Assembly (NCBI GenBank): GCA_001768675.1 | Contig: MELN01000017.1 | Coordinates: 92,404 to 116,167, forward strand | Origin: Actinobacteria bacterium RBG_16_64_13 | GTDB lineage: Bacteria > Actinomycetota > Thermoleophilia > RBG-16-64-13 | Length of the DNA stretch: 23,764 nt | Reading direction: 5' to 3' | Part shown: positions 15,764 to 23,709 of the stretch, one piece after another | Layout: the number at the start of each line of letters is the position of its first letter | Position numbering within the stretch: the first letter of the stretch is position 1 | Notes under the pieces: model-generated | Databases searched by the model: none | Told to the model about the DNA's origin: nothing | Seen by the model: the letters and a program-made list of their open reading frames with translations, nothing else | Translations under genes and position numbers: made by a program

Positions 15764-17004
15764 CCGCAAAGCCAAGCGCTCGCCGAAGTGGCGCCAAGAG
15801 CCCACCCTCCCCCTCGCGCTCCTACGGGGGTCAGCGTCCGTCTTCCGGGCGCGCCAAGCCCAGCCAGCCACAAACGCGCAGGCCGAAAACGCACGTGCCA
15901 ACCAGTCCTCCGGCACCGCCCGCGACGCCACAGTCGCTCCTGACCCTCTACCGTCCCGACATCTCGCAGATGCTGGACGCGACGGGATCTCCGCCATACC
16001 GCCGAGCCCAGATTCTCGAGCACCTCGTGCGCAGGCCGCTGCAGCCGTTTTCACAGGCCACCGCCTTGCCCGCCGACGTGCGGGAGGCCCTCGAACCGCT
16101 TGGAGTCACTACTCTCGAACTCGCGGGGACCCGCACCGCTCCGGACGGCACGAACAAGCTGCTCCTCCGCGGCCGCGACGGGGCGACCATCGAGACCGTG
16201 ATTATGCGCTATCGCGACCGCGTCACGGTCTGCATTTCTTCCCAGGTGGGTTGCCCTGTGGGATGCGCATTCTGCGCGACTGGAGGCATGGGCCTACGCC
16301 GCAATCTCACCGCCGCCGAGATGACCGACCAAGTTCGGACTGCCGTGGTCGTCGCGGCCGAAGATGGCCGACGGGTCTCCAATCTCGTTTACATGGGGAT
16401 GGGGGAGCCTCTGCTCAACCTACAAGCCGTCCTTGACTCCATCCGTGTCTTGACCGACCCGCACGGTTTGGGCTTGTCGCACCGCGCGGTCTCTGTCTCC
16501 ACGATCGGCGTTCCCGGGGGCATGATCCGGCTTGGACACGCCGAGCCCCAGGTGAACCTCGCCCTTTCTTTGCACGCGACCGACGACGCGACTCGCGCCC
16601 TCCTCGTCCCCAGCCGCTTCCGTCACCCGATCTCGGAATTGCTCGAGGCGGCCTGGGAGCACTTCTCTATCACCCACCGCAAGCTGTTGATCGAATATGT
16701 GCTTCTCAGGGGCGTAAATGACTCCCTGGACGATGCTCGTCGCCTCGCTGCTTTGCTGCGCGGCCACGTGGTGACCGTGAACCTGCTCGAGTGGAACCCT
16801 GTGTCGCAACGGGCACTACCGGGCGGCGAAAGCTTCCCGGCTTCGTTTCGCCCGTCGCTCATGGCTAGTGTTGTCGCCTTCCGGGAGACCCTTCTGGCGT
16901 CGCACGTCGAGGCCGTGGTCCGAAGAAGCAAGGGCGCCGGCATTCAGGCTGCGTGCGGGCAACTAGCTGGCAGGGCGGCAGAATGGACGGATGGTAAGAC
17001 CTAG
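15760..17004 (+). CDS. rlmN: Dual-specificity RNA methyltransferase RlmN
   Basis: This radical-SAM enzyme methylates C2 of A2503 in 23S rRNA and A37 in some tRNAs. The cluster motif CPVGCAFC gives C165, C169 and C172. The methyl-carrying cysteine is C399 in AACGQL near the C-terminus, and SLHATDD and YMGMGEPLLN are standard RlmN motifs. The family N-terminus (LLTLYRPDISQML...YRRAQIL) starts only around residue 60. The first 55 residues are Pro/Ser/Arg-rich and look disordered. GTG at 15760 is preferred, with GGGAG (15748-15752) seven bases upstream and GTGA overlap with the 51-codon ORF; the frame extends further up to 15583 without a good site. This gives 414 residues. Its stop codon overlaps that of the convergent cobO gene. 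Cfr is unlikely, given the AACGQL context. Confidence 0.92.
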   Translation: MTAKPSARRSGAKSPPSPSRSYGGQRPSSGRAKPSQPQTRRPKTHVPTSPPAPPATPQSLLTLYRPDISQMLDATGSPPYRRAQILEHLVRRPLQPFSQATALPADVREALEPLGVTTLELAGTRTAPDGTNKLLLRGRDGATIETVIMRYRDRVTVCISSQVGCPVGCAFCATGGMGLRRNLTAAEMTDQVRTAVVVAAEDGRRVSNLVYMGMGEPLLNLQAVLDSIRVLTDPHGLGLSHRAVSVSTIGVPGGMIRLGHAEPQVNLALSLHATDDATRALLVPSRFRHPISELLEAAWEHFSITHRKLLIEYVLLRGVNDSLDDARRLAALLRGHVVTVNLLEWNPVSQRALPGGESFPASFRPSLMASVVAFRETLLASHVEAVVRRSKGAGIQAACGQLAGRAAEWTDGKT

Positions 17005-17522
17005 TATTCGATGCCTCGCCTGGCGGGCACGCCTTGCGTGAAGGCGTGCTTGATGCAGCGCATCTCGGTGACAGTATCCGCCGCGTCGATCAGTTCGGCT
17101 GTTGCTCCGCGGCCCGTGATGATGACAGAGAGCCGTTGGGGCTTCTCGACAAGTAGGCCCACGACCTCTTCAGGGGCGACGTAGCCCTCAGCCACCGCGC
17201 AATTCAACTCGTCCAGCACCAGCAGATCGTATCGGTCGGAGAGCGCTAGTTCTCTCGCCAGTTGCCACGCCTCGCGGGCGAGTCTACGCGGCTCGGCGGG
17301 GTCCTCGGCCAACCAGGTGAAGCCCGACCCCACCCGGGTGAGCTCGACGTTCGGGCAGGCCGCCAATGCCCGCACTTCGCCGTAGTCCCAGTTGCCCTTG
17401 ATGAACTGCAGCACGGCGACCTTGTGCCCGTGCCCAGCCGCGCGGAGGGCAGCGCCGAAGGCGGCGGTCGTCTTGCCCTTGCCGTCCCCGGTATGAACGA
17501 TGATCCGGCCTTGCCCCAGCAT
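17001..17522 (-). CDS. cobO: Corrinoid (cob(I)yrinic acid a,c-diamide) adenosyltransferase
   Basis: This ATP:corrinoid adenosyltransferase of the CobO/BtuR/CobA family adds the 5-prime-deoxyadenosyl group to cob(I)alamin or its precursors. The P-loop is GDGKGKTT (residues 12-19), followed by VAVLQFIKGNWDYGE and LLVLDELNCAVAEGY. The C-terminal MRCIKHAFTQGVPARRGIEY is the strongly conserved family ending. ATG at 17522 is chosen, because GGAGGTGA at 17531-17538 (a perfect Shine-Dalgarno) lies eight bases upstream; the frame stays open 24 codons further up. This gives 173 residues. No cobalamin riboswitch is visible in the 160 bases upstream and no other cobalamin gene is next to it, so it may serve salvage. 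Confidence 0.95.
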   Translation of the reverse strand: MLGQGRIIVHTGDGKGKTTAAFGAALRAAGHGHKVAVLQFIKGNWDYGEVRALAACPNVELTRVGSGFTWLAEDPAEPRRLAREAWQLARELALSDRYDLLVLDELNCAVAEGYVAPEEVVGLLVEKPQRLSVIITGRGATAELIDAADTVTEMRCIKHAFTQGVPARRGIEY

Positions 17523-17683
17523 CCGTTGGGTCACCTCCCTCGTCGGCGCGAGCCGGTCGGGTTGACCGTGCCCGGGCGCCGCGGATGTCCGCACACAGAC
17601 AGCTTACAATGATTCGCCGTCCGTCGCGAAACGCACATGGAGGTCGAGGGAAGAAGATCCCCGGCGGGGCAGGGGTTTCAGTG

Positions 17684-18076
17684 CTAGCTGGCAGGCACCT
17701 GGCCCGTTGGGCTCTCCACGCGCCGGCCTGGTGTGAGGTTGCCCGACAGTGCCCCAAGCGAGCCGGCAGTGGCCACGAGTGCGAGCATCACGTCGGAGGC
17801 GAATGGTGCCAGTACGACCGTGAGCTTGTCGAACTCGATCCTCATCGTGTCGAGAAAACCCGCCTGCACCTGCAGCCCGAAGCGCTGGACCGTCGCCACG
17901 GTGTCGATGGCCAGCGCGGCGATGCTGGCCGTGTCGACACCGTCATGCGCAACACTACTGATCATCAGACCTTGGTCCGAAACAAGGATCGCCGCTTTCA
18001 TGCCCGGGATCATGAGGTAGTCGGCGAGTGCGTCTCGGAGCGGATCGATCTGTTCCGAGTCCTTGTGTCGGTCCAC
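17684..18076 (-). CDS. Roadblock/LC7 domain protein
   Basis: This 130-residue protein matches the Roadblock/LC7 fold: an N-terminal helix, then PGMKAAILVSDQGLMISSVAHDG (strand-turn-strand), a helix with IAALAIDTVATVQRFG, and the FDKLTVVLAPFASDVMLALVA strands. Bacterial members, such as MglB, often partner small GTPases or sensory complexes, but no GTPase gene is adjacent here. The start is GTG at 18076, directly after the stop of the upstream ORF (TGAGTG), with AGGAG six bases before it, so the two are probably co-translated. The C-terminal tail of about 20 residues is Ser/Pro/Gly-rich. The partner and process are unknown. Confidence 0.8.
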   Translation of the reverse strand: MDRHKDSEQIDPLRDALADYLMIPGMKAAILVSDQGLMISSVAHDGVDTASIAALAIDTVATVQRFGLQVQAGFLDTMRIEFDKLTVVLAPFASDVMLALVATAGSLGALSGNLTPGRRVESPTGQVPAS

Positions 18077-18391
18077 TCAAGTCTCCTGTTCGATCCCGAT
18101 CTGCGCGAACTGCATTCGCAGAAGAGCCGCCGTCCGTTCGGCCTGGGCTTGCTCTCGATAGCGGATGTCAAGACCTGAGGGGCGCGCGGCCACCTCCGAA
18201 ACAAACATCCCGCTACGCTCCAACCTGGGGTCACCGGTCGCCGACGGCTCAAGACCCTCCACCGGCCACGAAACCATCGCATCGCCGGAGAGGAACAGAC
18301 TGCTGCTCTCCGCACGGCTCAGGGTGACCCGCACCGTGACCACCCATGGACCCGACCCCGGCTCGCTGGTGATGACGGCTGAGTAACCCAT
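18077..18391 (-). CDS. Conserved-looking protein of unknown function upstream of the Roadblock gene
   Basis: This is a 104-residue protein starting MGYSAVITSE. It has an alternation of strand-like segments (WVVTVRVTLS, AMVSWPVEGL) and a C-terminal helix (YREQAQAERTAALLRMQFAQIGIE). It has no signal peptide, membrane helix, cysteine or catalytic motif that I recognise. The start at 18391 is ATG with GGAG just upstream, closer than ideal; a TTG six codons upstream is possible. The stop directly abuts the GTG of the Roadblock gene, so the two products are likely expressed together and may interact. I cannot assign a function. Confidence 0.65.
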   Translation of the reverse strand: MGYSAVITSEPGSGPWVVTVRVTLSRAESSSLFLSGDAMVSWPVEGLEPSATGDPRLERSGMFVSEVAARPSGLDIRYREQAQAERTAALLRMQFAQIGIEQET

Positions 18392-18451
18392 GGCTCCATC
18401 ATATAGCAACGGAGCCCGGGGAACGAGGCCGCCTCAGAGCAATGCCCGGCC

Positions 18452-19243
18452 TCAGCGCTTCAGCGTGTAAGTCACTGTGATCGTGGCGGTGACGTCCAGC
18501 GTTGCGGGGCTGATCGGAGTCTCAGCAACCTTCCCCAAACCCGCACCCGCCGCGTCGTAATACCCCGCGTAGATCGGGACGACCGGTTGCTCGATAGAAC
18601 CCTCGTTCATCATGACAACGTCGCCGACCTCTATGCCTTGCGCATCGGCAAGAGCTCGCGCCTTGTCCCGCGCGTTTGCGACCGCTTCGCTCAATGCCTG
18701 GACGACAGCGGCACTGTCATTCTTGAGCCTCCACACGGGTCCCGAGACGTTCGTTACGCCGGACTCGACCGCGGCCGACAGCACTTTGCCGACCACGGCC
18801 GCGTCCGTCAATGTGACGGTGACGGTGTTCTGCGACCGGTAGCCGGTCAGAGTCTCTTGCCCGGTCTGCGGGTTGTACGTACGAATCGCCATCACGGTCA
18901 CGTTCGCGGTCTCGATATTGGCGCTGTCCACGCCTTCCGCCTTCAGGCGCTCCAGTACCTTGGCGACCGCGGCTGAGTTGGCATTCATAGACGCAGCCGG
19001 ATCGCTGCCGTCGCTTTCGACCGCGAGCGTGAGGATGGCCTCGTCAGGGGCGCTGCTGACCGTCGCCTTCCCCTGGACTGTGATCGTGTTCACTGCTGTC
19101 ACTGCTCCCCCTATCGTGACATCGTCTCCGAAGGACCCCCCGCATCCGCTCACGAGCAGCGAGAGAGCCAACAGTCCCACCAACACGACACACACGGCGA
19201 ATATCGGCCGCCCGCGCTCACGCATGTTCTTGAAACTACCCAC
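18452..19243 (-). CDS. SIMPL (DUF541) domain lipoprotein
   Basis: This is an exported lipoprotein with a SIMPL domain, an often periplasmic or surface family of unclear biochemical role. From the GTG at 19243 it has 263 residues. A basic N-terminus and hydrophobic stretch (about 13-31) end in the lipobox LVSGC, with C34 as the lipidation site. The conserved ITVQGKATVSSAPDEAILTLAVES block and the repeated TVTVTLTD-type strands identify SIMPL. GTG 19243 is preferred over the GTG at 19285, because the purine run GGAAGGGGA sits about five bases upstream; ATG at 19225 is also possible. It is downstream of parB on the same strand with a 99-base gap. Confidence 0.88.
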   Translation of the reverse strand: MGSFKNMRERGRPIFAVCVVLVGLLALSLLVSGCGGSFGDDVTIGGAVTAVNTITVQGKATVSSAPDEAILTLAVESDGSDPAASMNANSAAVAKVLERLKAEGVDSANIETANVTVMAIRTYNPQTGQETLTGYRSQNTVTVTLTDAAVVGKVLSAAVESGVTNVSGPVWRLKNDSAAVVQALSEAVANARDKARALADAQGIEVGDVVMMNEGSIEQPVVPIYAGYYDAAGAGLGKVAETPISPATLDVTATITVTYTLKR

Positions 19244-19342
19244 TTCGTTCCCCTTCCTTGGTCCCTTGCTGATTGTCGCGTTCACAGCACACGCTGGGAC
19301 GCGGCGCGTGACGATCCCGGTTCCGGGCTGAGCGAGATCGAC

Positions 19343-20242
19343 TTACTCGTCGCGAAGCCGCCTTAGCAGTTTCCGTAGGTCTTCGGCGTTCTTGAAGGGC
19401 AACTCGATCACCCCGCCGGCAGCCCTTCCCCTCACTCGCGGGGTCACCCCCAGAAGTCCAAAGAACGCGTCGCGGATCTCATCCAGCATGTCGGGATCGA
19501 ACGCGGACTTCGTCTGCGCGCTGCCGCTCTTCGGAGCCTCGGCGAGGCGACGTACTTCGTCCTCCACTTGACGCACCGACAGGCCCTTGTCAATCGCCCG
19601 GCGGGCCAACTGGAGCTGTTTTCCACGCTCAGGCAGACCTAGGAGAGCGCGACCGTGCCCTTCGGACAGCGATCCGTCTGAAAGTGACTCCTGCACCGTG
19701 GCCGGCAGGTCGAGAAGGCGGATCTTGTTCGCAATCGCCGACCGGCTCTTGCCCACACGCGCTGCCAAGTTCTCTTGCGTCACGCCAAGGTCCTCCAGCA
19801 ACACCTTGAGAGCGTAGGCTTCGTCCACCGGATTGAGCTGCTGGCGGACTACATTTTCAATCAGGGCAAGCTCTAGGCTCTCGACGTCAGACGCGGTCCG
19901 CACGATCGCCGGAACCACGGTGAAGCCTGCCTTCTGAGCCGCCCGCCACCGCCGCTCACCTGCGATGAGTTCGTAGCCTTGATCGACTTGCCGCACAATG
20001 ACCGGCTGAACGACCCCCACCGCGGCGATAGATGTCGCCAATTCGTCGAGAGCCGCGGAATCGAATGCCCGCCGGGGCTGCCGGGGATTGCGTCGTTTCG
20101 AATCGACGGCCAGGTCGACGACACCGACGACACCGGTCGCTGTCGGGGCGGCAGTCTCTCCTGGCGCGAACGGCGCTCCTTCCTCGGCATCCTCTCCGAG
20201 AAGCGCGGCCAGTCCTCTCCCAAGACCGGTCTTCTTAGCCAT
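19343..20242 (-). CDS. parB: Chromosome partitioning protein ParB
   Basis: ParB is the DNA-binding CTP-switch protein that loads at parS and, with ParA, segregates the replication origin. The N-terminal GLGRGLAALLG is the ParA-stimulating peptide. The nuclease-like domain holds RNPRQPRRAFD and the box II motif GERRWRAAQKAG, ENVVRQQLNPVDEA follows, and the helix-turn-helix is VTQENLAARVGKSRSAIANKIRLL. The C-terminal dimerisation segment ends at the stop. The start is ATG at 20242 (MAKKTGLG), which overlaps the parA stop by eight bases; the frame is open upstream, but that part lacks family similarity. The length is 299 residues. A perfect parS target lies within mnmG at 23278. Confidence 0.96.
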   Translation of the reverse strand: MAKKTGLGRGLAALLGEDAEEGAPFAPGETAAPTATGVVGVVDLAVDSKRRNPRQPRRAFDSAALDELATSIAAVGVVQPVIVRQVDQGYELIAGERRWRAAQKAGFTVVPAIVRTASDVESLELALIENVVRQQLNPVDEAYALKVLLEDLGVTQENLAARVGKSRSAIANKIRLLDLPATVQESLSDGSLSEGHGRALLGLPERGKQLQLARRAIDKGLSVRQVEDEVRRLAEAPKSGSAQTKSAFDPDMLDEIRDAFFGLLGVTPRVRGRAAGGVIELPFKNAEDLRKLLRRLRDE

Positions 20243-20999
20243 GGTCGACAACCTCCACTGCGAGATCGAAATACGCATCGGAACCGGCGCAATGCGGGTC
20301 CAGCATCGAGACCGGGACTCCGTGGCTAGGCGCTTCGGCAAGGCGCACGTTTCGCGGCACGACGGTCCTGAAACTCAGCTCAGGGAAGTGCTTCCGAACC
20401 TCCTCCTCCACCTGGCGGGCGAGGGTGGTCCTGGGATCCATCATGGTCAACACCAGACCTGCGACCTTAAGGGAAGGGTTCAGACGGTCCCTGACCGCAG
20501 CGATCGTCGACATCAGTTGGGCCAACCCTTCCAGGGCGTAGTATTCGGCCTGCACAGGGATGAGTACCTTATCCGCCGCGACCAGAGCGTTCACCGTCAG
20601 CAACCCCAGCGAAGGCGGGCAATCGATGAAGATGTACGTGTAGCCCGAGGCCACGATATCTGGTCCTAGAAGAGCCTGGCGAAGCCGGAACTCTCGTTTC
20701 TCCAGCGATGGGAGAAGCACGCTGGCTCCGGCCATGTCGGCGGACGACGGGACCACGTCCAACCGGGGCACAGGGGAGGGCTTGATCACCGAGCTCAGGT
20801 TCCGCTCGCCGAGAAGCACTTCCATGATGGCCGGCTCGCCCTTGGCGACGCGTATGCCCAGTCCGTGGGAAGCGTTGGCCTGCGCGTCCATGTCGACGAG
20901 CAAGACTCGCTCCCCTGATTGGGCCAGGTTGGCCGCCAGGTTGATGGCGGTAGTGGTCTTGCCCACCCCGCCCTTCTGATTGGCGATAGCGTAGATCAG
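20235..20999 (-). CDS. parA: Chromosome partitioning ATPase ParA (Soj), apparent CTG start
   Basis: This deviant-Walker ATPase drives ParB-parS segregation. The P-loop KGGVGKTT (residues 9-16 from the chosen start) is complete only if translation begins upstream of the GTG at 20966; starting there would remove the signature lysine. No ATG, GTG or TTG occurs in frame between that GTG and the upstream stop, so CTG at 20999 is proposed. It encodes LIYAIANQKGG and has AGAGGT (21006-21011) six bases upstream. ATC at 20996 is the alternative. Further motifs are VLLVDMDAQANA (Walker A-prime) and FIDCPPSLG (Walker B). The length is 254 residues. It overlaps parB by eight bases. Confidence 0.93.
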   Translation of the reverse strand: MIYAIANQKGGVGKTTTAINLAANLAQSGERVLLVDMDAQANASHGLGIRVAKGEPAIMEVLLGERNLSSVIKPSPVPRLDVVPSSADMAGASVLLPSLEKREFRLRQALLGPDIVASGYTYIFIDCPPSLGLLTVNALVAADKVLIPVQAEYYALEGLAQLMSTIAAVRDRLNPSLKVAGLVLTMMDPRTTLARQVEEEVRKHFPELSFRTVVPRNVRLAEAPSHGVPVSMLDPHCAGSDAYFDLAVEVVDHG

Positions 21000-21005
21000 A
21001 GCCGT

Positions 21006-21011
21006 ACCTCT
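21006..21011 (-). promoter_or_regulatory. parA: Ribosome binding site supporting a CTG start for parA
   Basis: AGAGGT on the minus strand, inside the purine-rich GGAAGAGGT, lies exactly six bases before the CTG at 20999. No conventional start codon falls at a suitable distance. Confidence 0.6.
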
Positions 21012-21026
21012 TCCTTTCGTTCTTCC

Positions 21027-21725
21027 CTACCCAAGCGGCCTTTTTGCCGGAACGCCGGGGCGGCGCGGGAACTCTGCGGGTGTCGCGCGGATCTTCTCCG
21101 CCCGATACGCCCAGCGGTTGTCCGACCCCTCGAACGGGTCCAAGCGCATCGCGGAGAGCTCACCGCCCCCAAGTATACCGAGAGCGTTCGTGGCTTGAGT
21201 ATGCTCTTGGTCGGAGACCGCTCCCTTCATGGCGATCATCACTCCGCCGATCCGGAGGAGGGGCAGCGAGTACTCAGCCACCACGGGGAGAGCGGCCAGC
21301 GCTCTGGAAACCACGACGTCGTGGGCCTCGCGACCTGCCGAGCGCCCATACTCCTCGGCGCGCATGCACCGCACCACCACGTTCTCCAGCCCGAGGGTCT
21401 CGGCCGCTCGTTCGATGTAGCCGCACTTCTTGCGGACCGATTCGATCGCCGTGACTCGCGTGGTCGGAAGCGCCAGCGCGAGGATCAGCGCCGGCAGCCC
21501 GGCGCCGGAACCTATGTCGGCTAGCTCCGCCGAGGACGCGACAGGCGGGACCGCCAGAAGGGACAACGAGTCCAAGAAATGGCGTTCCTCGATCGCCTCG
21601 GGATCGCTCAGCCCGGTGACATTGAACTCCGCGCCCAGAAGCAGGTCGCCCAGCGCTGCCAGCTTGCGCTGTACATTCGGGCCCAGACCATGGGCTTCGT
21701 ATGCGGCTGTGCGGACCAGCCTCAA
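21027..21725 (-). CDS. rsmG: 16S rRNA (guanine(527)-N(7))-methyltransferase RsmG
   Basis: RsmG methylates G527 of 16S rRNA with SAM. Family motifs are clear: ERHFLDSLSLL, the SAM-binding ADIGSGAGLPALILALALP, TAIESVRKKCGYIE and VVSRALAALPVVAEYSLPLL. The length is 232 residues. The best available start is TTG at 21725, 13 bases after the mnmG stop; the ribosome site is weak (GGGG), and translation may depend on coupling to mnmG. It is followed by parA after a 27-base gap. The mnmG-rsmG-parA-parB order is common next to bacterial replication origins. Confidence 0.95.
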   Translation of the reverse strand: MRLVRTAAYEAHGLGPNVQRKLAALGDLLLGAEFNVTGLSDPEAIEERHFLDSLSLLAVPPVASSAELADIGSGAGLPALILALALPTTRVTAIESVRKKCGYIERAAETLGLENVVVRCMRAEEYGRSAGREAHDVVVSRALAALPVVAEYSLPLLRIGGVMIAMKGAVSDQEHTQATNALGILGGGELSAMRLDPFEGSDNRWAYRAEKIRATPAEFPRRPGVPAKRPLG

Positions 21726-21738
21726 AGCCGGCGCCCCA

Positions 21739-23709
21739 TCAGTCGTCGACAGAGGTGGCTGGGACGCCGGGATGTCCTCGCGCCCCGACTTCCTGCGCCC
21801 CCGCGACTCGATGAAGGTGGACCAACAGCACCGAGATGTCCGCTGGTGACACGCCGGGCACTCGAGAAGCTTGCCCCAAGGTCGCGGGCCGCAGCCGTCC
21901 CAGCTTGTCCTTGGCCTCGTAGGTCAAGCCTTCCAATTGAGAGTAGTCGAAGTCGGTCGGGATGGACATCGTTTCCGTCGCCCGGTGCCGCCTGACCTCC
22001 GCGTGCTGCCGCCTGATATAGCCTTCATAGCGCGCTTGGATGTCCAACTGCTCGATGACTTCGAGCGGGGCCGAGGAGATCCGCTCCCGATCCGCGACGG
22101 AGACCAGCTCCAGAAGGTCCGAGAACGCGACCTGCGGCCGACGGAGAACCTTGGCCGCGGTTTGCGTTTCCTCCAGAGGGACGGTGCCCAATGACTCCAG
22201 GAATTGGTCATTGGACTCACCGCCTTGTACCTGGACCGCCTCGAGCAACTCCGCATACTCCGCAATACGCCGCTTCTTCTCCTCAACACGAGCCAACTGC
22301 TCCGAGGTGACGAGCCCAAGGGCGTGCCCTAGGTGCGAGAGCCTTTCCGAGGCGTTGTCGTGGCGAAGCAGGAGCCGATACTCCGCGCGGGACGTGAACA
22401 TGCGGTAGGGTTCATCCACACCCTTGGTGACGAGGTCGTCGATCAAGACCCCGATGTAGGCCTCGTCCCTCCGCAGGATGAACGGCGGGTCGTCCCGCAC
22501 GTAGAGAGCCGCGTTGATGCCGGCCATGATGCCTTGGGCGGCAGCCTCCTCATATCCGGAGGTGCCGTTGATCTGCCCCGCGGCGAAGAGCCCTTTCACA
22601 GCCTTGTACTGCAGTCCGAGGGTAAGCTGTTGGGGCGGCAGGTAATCGTATTCCACGGCGTATCCTGGGCGGACCAGCCGCGCTCTCTCGAGACCTGGCG
22701 TGGCGCGTATGATCATCTCCTGCACAAAGACGGGAAGACTCGTGGTCAGCCCCTGGAGGTACATCTCCCGGGTGGTCACCCCCTCGGGCTCGACAAACAC
22801 TGGGTGCTGTTCCCTCTCGGGGAAGTTGATCAGCTTGCGATCGATCGACGGGCAGTACCTCGGACCCTTTCCGCTCACCGACCCGCTTCGCAAGGGGCTC
22901 AGGTGTAGATGCCTGGACACGACCTCATGTGTCGACGGAGTGGTGTGAGTGAGGTAACAGGGCACCTGCCTGCGCGCCGCCGGAGTCGCCCAGTGTGAGA
23001 ACGATAGCGGAACGGGGTCACCTTCCTGGAGCAGCATTCGGCTTGCGTCGATGGTGGCGCCGTCGATGCGCGGCGGTGTCGCTGATTGGAAGCGGTCGAG
23101 CTCCAGACCGGCTGCAAGCAGGCTTGCCGACAGTCGTTGCGCCGGCAATTCGCCCACTCGACCCGCGGCGTAGCTGCGGTCGCCTATCACCACCTTTGCC
23201 CTTAGAAAGGTCCCGGTGGCCAGAACCAGCGAGCGACAGCGCAAGCGCCGCCCATCCGCCAGCTCGACACCCTCGATTGTTTCACGTGAAACAAGTAGGG
23301 CCGCCGCCTCCCCTTGGACGATGTCAAGGTTAGGCGTGCGGCTGACGATCACTTTCATCCAGTCCTCGTAAAGCCGTTTGTCGGCTTGCGCCCGCAGCGC
23401 TCTTACCGCGGGCCCCTTGGACGTGTTCAGCATCTTCATCTGAATGAACGCTCGGTCGGTGTTGCGGCCCTGCTCGCCCCCAAGAGCGTCTACCTCCCGG
23501 GTCAACTGGCCCTTGCCTACACCGCCCACCGCCGGATTGCACGGCATCAGAGCGATATTGTCTACGTGCAGGGTCAGCATCGCCGTCCGGCAACCCATCC
23601 GCGCGGCCGCGAGTGCAGCCTCGCACCCGGCGTGCCCTCCGCCCACAACGAGCACATCGTAGGTCGATGGACTCCCTCCTGCCGTTGCGCCATCCCCCCG
23701 CGATCTCAT
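21739..23709 (-). CDS. mnmG: tRNA uridine-5-carboxymethylaminomethyl(34) synthesis protein MnmG (GidA)
   Basis: This FAD enzyme works with MnmE to modify wobble uridine 34 of several tRNAs. The FAD motif GGGHAGCEAALAAARMG begins at residue 23. The family signatures PCNPAVGGVGKGQLTREVDALGG and MKMLNTSKGPAVRALRAQADK are intact, as are GQINGTSGYEEAAAQG and the C-terminal helical domain with FDYSQLEGLTYEAKDKL and RVPGVSPADISVL. At 656 residues it is slightly long, partly from a 17-residue variable N-terminus. The ATG at 23709 has GGTGGAG close upstream. The coding sequence contains a perfect parS site (23278-23293), read as V-S-R-E-T. mnmE is not in the window; it may lie further right. Confidence 0.97.
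   Translation of the reverse strand: MRSRGDGATAGGSPSTYDVLVVGGGHAGCEAALAAARMGCRTAMLTLHVDNIALMPCNPAVGGVGKGQLTREVDALGGEQGRNTDRAFIQMKMLNTSKGPAVRALRAQADKRLYEDWMKVIVSRTPNLDIVQGEAAALLVSRETIEGVELADGRRLRCRSLVLATGTFLRAKVVIGDRSYAAGRVGELPAQRLSASLLAAGLELDRFQSATPPRIDGATIDASRMLLQEGDPVPLSFSHWATPAARRQVPCYLTHTTPSTHEVVSRHLHLSPLRSGSVSGKGPRYCPSIDRKLINFPEREQHPVFVEPEGVTTREMYLQGLTTSLPVFVQEMIIRATPGLERARLVRPGYAVEYDYLPPQQLTLGLQYKAVKGLFAAGQINGTSGYEEAAAQGIMAGINAALYVRDDPPFILRRDEAYIGVLIDDLVTKGVDEPYRMFTSRAEYRLLLRHDNASERLSHLGHALGLVTSEQLARVEEKKRRIAEYAELLEAVQVQGGESNDQFLESLGTVPLEETQTAAKVLRRPQVAFSDLLELVSVADRERISSAPLEVIEQLDIQARYEGYIRRQHAEVRRHRATETMSIPTDFDYSQLEGLTYEAKDKLGRLRPATLGQASRVPGVSPADISVLLVHLHRVAGAQEVGARGHPGVPATSVDD
23278..23293. 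promoter_or_regulatory. parS centromere-like site, perfect 16-bp palindrome
   Basis: TGTTTCACGTGAAACA is identical to the canonical bacterial chromosomal parS consensus bound by ParB. It lies inside mnmG, about 3 kb upstream of parB. I found no second copy in the window. Confidence 0.95.

Noticed and set aside
17523..17683. Cobalamin riboswitch upstream of cobO
   Set aside because: No B12-box-like sequence or riboswitch architecture is visible in the 160 bases before cobO.
19316..19327. CCCGG/CCGGG mini-hairpin after parB
   Set aside because: A two-base loop is sterically poor and no U-tract follows, so it is not called a terminator.
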